A stretch of DNA of 8,376 nt, taken from the NCBI GenBank assembly GCA_016882555.1, contig VGPQ01000047.1:1-8376 (forward strand), read 5' to 3'. A program made the translations under genes and the position numbers. Within the stretch, counting starts at the first letter, position 1. Every line of letters begins with the position of its first letter. The notes beneath the pieces were generated by a model. The model was given only the letters and a program-made list of their open reading frames with translations. It did no database searches and was not told where the DNA came from. Below, piece after piece: positions 6,908-8,376 of the stretch. Source of the DNA: Cyanobacteria bacterium M_surface_7_m2_040 (GTDB lineage Bacteria > Cyanobacteriota > Cyanobacteriia > PCC-6307 > Cyanobiaceae).

Positions 6908-8376
6908 CCAGCCTGGCCCCGGCCCTGTTCGAGACCCTGCTGCGCCTGCTGCCGCCTCCGTCAGGAGCTGGTGAACGGCCGCTGCTGGCGCCGCTGCTGG
7001 GCGCCCTGGTTGAGGCTCTCGACAGCGGCGAGCTGGGGTTGCGTCTAACCGCAGACCCGCCGCCGGGGCTGGAGCCGCAGCACTGGCCCGACGAGTATCT
7101 GCGGGCGCTACAGGCGAGCGGCTGGCTGGTGCAGGCCGAGGCGTTGGCCGCCAGCAGCGCCGCGGTGCCCGTGGAGGCGCCGATCGTGCAGGACGGCGCC
7201 TGGCTGCGCTGGCGCCGTTGGCATGAGCAGCTGCAGCAATGCCTCGAGCAGTTGCTCGCCCTGGCCGGCGCGCCGCTGGAGCCCGCCGTGGCTGCAGCCA
7301 GCATTCAGCAGGCCTGTGCGCAGGCCGAGGCGGCCGGGCTCGACAGCGGCCAGAGCGCCGCGGTGGCGGCGTTGCTGAGGCACCGGCTGGTGCTGCTTCG
7401 GGGTGGCCCCGGCACGGGCAAGACCTCCACCGTGGTGCAGATGCTTGCGGCGGCCCTGCAGCAGCAGGCCAGCCTGCGGGTGCATCTGGCCGCCCCCACC
7501 GGCAAGGCGGCAGCACGGCTCGGAGCCGCGGTGGCCGCCGGCGCCGCCCGGCTCGATCCGACCCTCGCTGGCCCGTTGCAGGCGCTCCCCTGCACCACCC
7601 TGCACCGGCTGCTCGATGCGCGGGGAGGCGAGCGCTTTGGCCGTCATGCCCAGCATCCGCTCGAGCTTGATCTGCTGGTGATCGACGAGCTGTCAATGGT
7701 GGATCTGCCGCTGATGGCTGCCCTGCTGGGGGCCCTACCGCCCCAGGCCCGACTGCTGCTGGTGGGGGATGCCGGCCAACTGCCTCCGGTTGGAACCGGC
7801 GCCGTGCTCGAGGAGCTCTGCCGCCCGACGCGGCTGCAGGCGTTGGGCGATGCCGTGGTGGAACTGCGCACCACCTACCGCAACAACGGCGCGATCGCTG
7901 CCTTGGCGAACGGCCTGCGTCAGCCGCCGTTGCCGTCGGGGCTCGATCCGTTGCAGCAGCTGCGTGCCCAGCTGGAGTGCCTGGACAGCGACGCCAATGT
8001 GCAGTGGTGGCCCAGCGATCCCTCGCGCCTGCCGCCGCCGTTGCTGGCCCGGTTGCGGCGACAGCAGCAGGCGCTGAGCCGGCTGGCCGCCGCCCTGCCC
8101 TGGCCCGCCGATCCCGATGCCCTCGATGGGCCGGCCTGTCAGGCCCTGCTCCAGGAGCTCGAGCGTTGCATCGCGCTCAGCCCGGTGCGCCAGGGCCGCT
8201 GGGGTGTTGAGGCCCTGCATCGTGCGCTGCTGGGAGAGACCGAAGGCGTGCCGCTGCAGCGCTGGCCGCTGGGCACCCCTGTGCTGAACCGGCTCAACCG
8301 GCCCGAGCAGGGCCTGGCCAATGGCGACATCGGCGTGCTGGTGCAGCGGGGCGGCGAGCGTTGGGTGTTGCTGAGC
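6904..8376 (+). CDS. recD: RecBCD subunit RecD, 5'-3' helicase, 3' end cut by window edge
   Basis: RecD is the SF1B helicase of RecBCD that moves 5'-3' on the strand opposite to RecB. The frame stays open to the last base and gives 491 residues; E. coli RecD has about 608, so roughly 100 are missing. Residues 1 to about 150 form the N-terminal helical part, which in E. coli contacts the other subunits. Helicase motifs are Walker A GGPGTGKT (167-174, Lys173), APTGKAAARL (197-206, motif Ia), IDELSMVD (260-267, motif II), GDAGQLPPVGTG (288-299, motif III) and LRTTYRN (321-327, motif IV). Near the edge, SPVRQGRWGVEALHRAL and GLANGDIGVL match E. coli segments CALREGPFGVAGLN and GLFNGDIGI. Motifs V and VI lie beyond the window. 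The ATG overlaps the recB stop (ATGA). RecD2-type proteins are larger, with a different N-terminal region and no recB/recC neighbours, so this is a RecBCD RecD. The cut is a window edge, not a truncation in the genome. Confidence 0.95.
   Translation, partial: MTSLAPALFETLLRLLPPPSGAGERPLLAPLLGALVEALDSGELGLRLTADPPPGLEPQHWPDEYLRALQASGWLVQAEALAASSAAVPVEAPIVQDGAWLRWRRWHEQLQQCLEQLLALAGAPLEPAVAAASIQQACAQAEAAGLDSGQSAAVAALLRHRLVLLRGGPGTGKTSTVVQMLAAALQQQASLRVHLAAPTGKAAARLGAAVAAGAARLDPTLAGPLQALPCTTLHRLLDARGGERFGRHAQHPLELDLLVIDELSMVDLPLMAALLGALPPQARLLLVGDAGQLPPVGTGAVLEELCRPTRLQALGDAVVELRTTYRNNGAIAALANGLRQPPLPSGLDPLQQLRAQLECLDSDANVQWWPSDPSRLPPPLLARLRRQQQALSRLAAALPWPADPDALDGPACQALLQELERCIALSPVRQGRWGVEALHRALLGETEGVPLQRWPLGTPVLNRLNRPEQGLANGDIGVLVQRGGERWVLLS
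7891..7898. repeat. HIP1 palindrome GCGATCGC
   Basis: Exact copy inside recD, read as Ala-Ile-Ala just after helicase motif IV. Confidence 0.75.

Noticed and set aside
3809..7696. Antisense open frame of 1295 codons across recB and recD
   Set aside because: Over recB it is in codon-for-codon antisense register, so it can be stopped only by TTA, CTA or TCA codons in recB, which this GC-rich gene almost never uses. It ends exactly at one rare CTA (3809-3811). Its product is low-complexity Gln/Arg/Gly/Ala and matches no family, while recB has full helicase and nuclease motifs.
1..8376. CRISPR array, tRNA or rRNA gene, insertion sequence, phage defence cassette or other novel system
   Set aside because: All sequence is accounted for by three overlapping recBCD genes. 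There are no regularly spaced repeats, terminal inverted repeats, transposase motifs or non-coding gaps. The composition is uniform, with no sign of a transferred island.

Overview
The window is one uninterrupted, co-directional recC-recB-recD operon on the + strand. It encodes the three subunits of a RecBCD (exonuclease V) helicase-nuclease. Both ends cut through genes: recC lacks only its first base or first codon or two, and recD lacks roughly its last 100 residues. There is no intergenic DNA, no RNA gene and no mobile element, and neither the operon promoter nor its terminator is inside the window.

Organism: base composition is very GC-rich (about 70% by eye, not counted). The proteins are rich in Leu, Gln, Ala and Arg and use CTG and CAG codons heavily. 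The octamer GCGATCGC (the cyanobacterial HIP1 palindrome) occurs five times in 8.4 kb, where simple base composition predicts well under one. HIP1 abundance, high GC and a RecBCD-type rather than AddAB-type enzyme together suggest a picocyanobacterium of the Cyanobium / freshwater Synechococcus kind. This assignment is inference; no phylogenetic marker is present.

Layout: positions 1-3248 are recC, 3245-6907 are recB and 6904-8376 are recD (3'-truncated). Each junction is a 4-base ATGA overlap preceded by a Shine-Dalgarno-like sequence 7-8 bases upstream of the ATG. This implies translational coupling of subunits that assemble in equal numbers. The ptrA (pitrilysin) gene that separates recC and recB in E. 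coli is absent.

Function: RecB carries complete SF1A helicase motifs and an intact His / Asp / Asp-x-Lys nuclease site. RecD carries SF1B motifs up to motif IV plus the start of its C-terminal part. RecC has no Walker A motif, as expected for the non-catalytic subunit that splits the strands and scans for Chi. The complex should therefore be an active double-strand-break resection enzyme that prepares 3' tails for RecA.

The main biological surprise is in RecC. Several residues that read Chi (GCTGGTGG) in E. coli are substituted, so this enzyme probably recognises a different sequence or none. Other points of interest are a lineage-type insert next to the RecB nuclease site and two unusual substitutions in RecB helicase motifs. 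I see no undescribed multi-gene system in this window.
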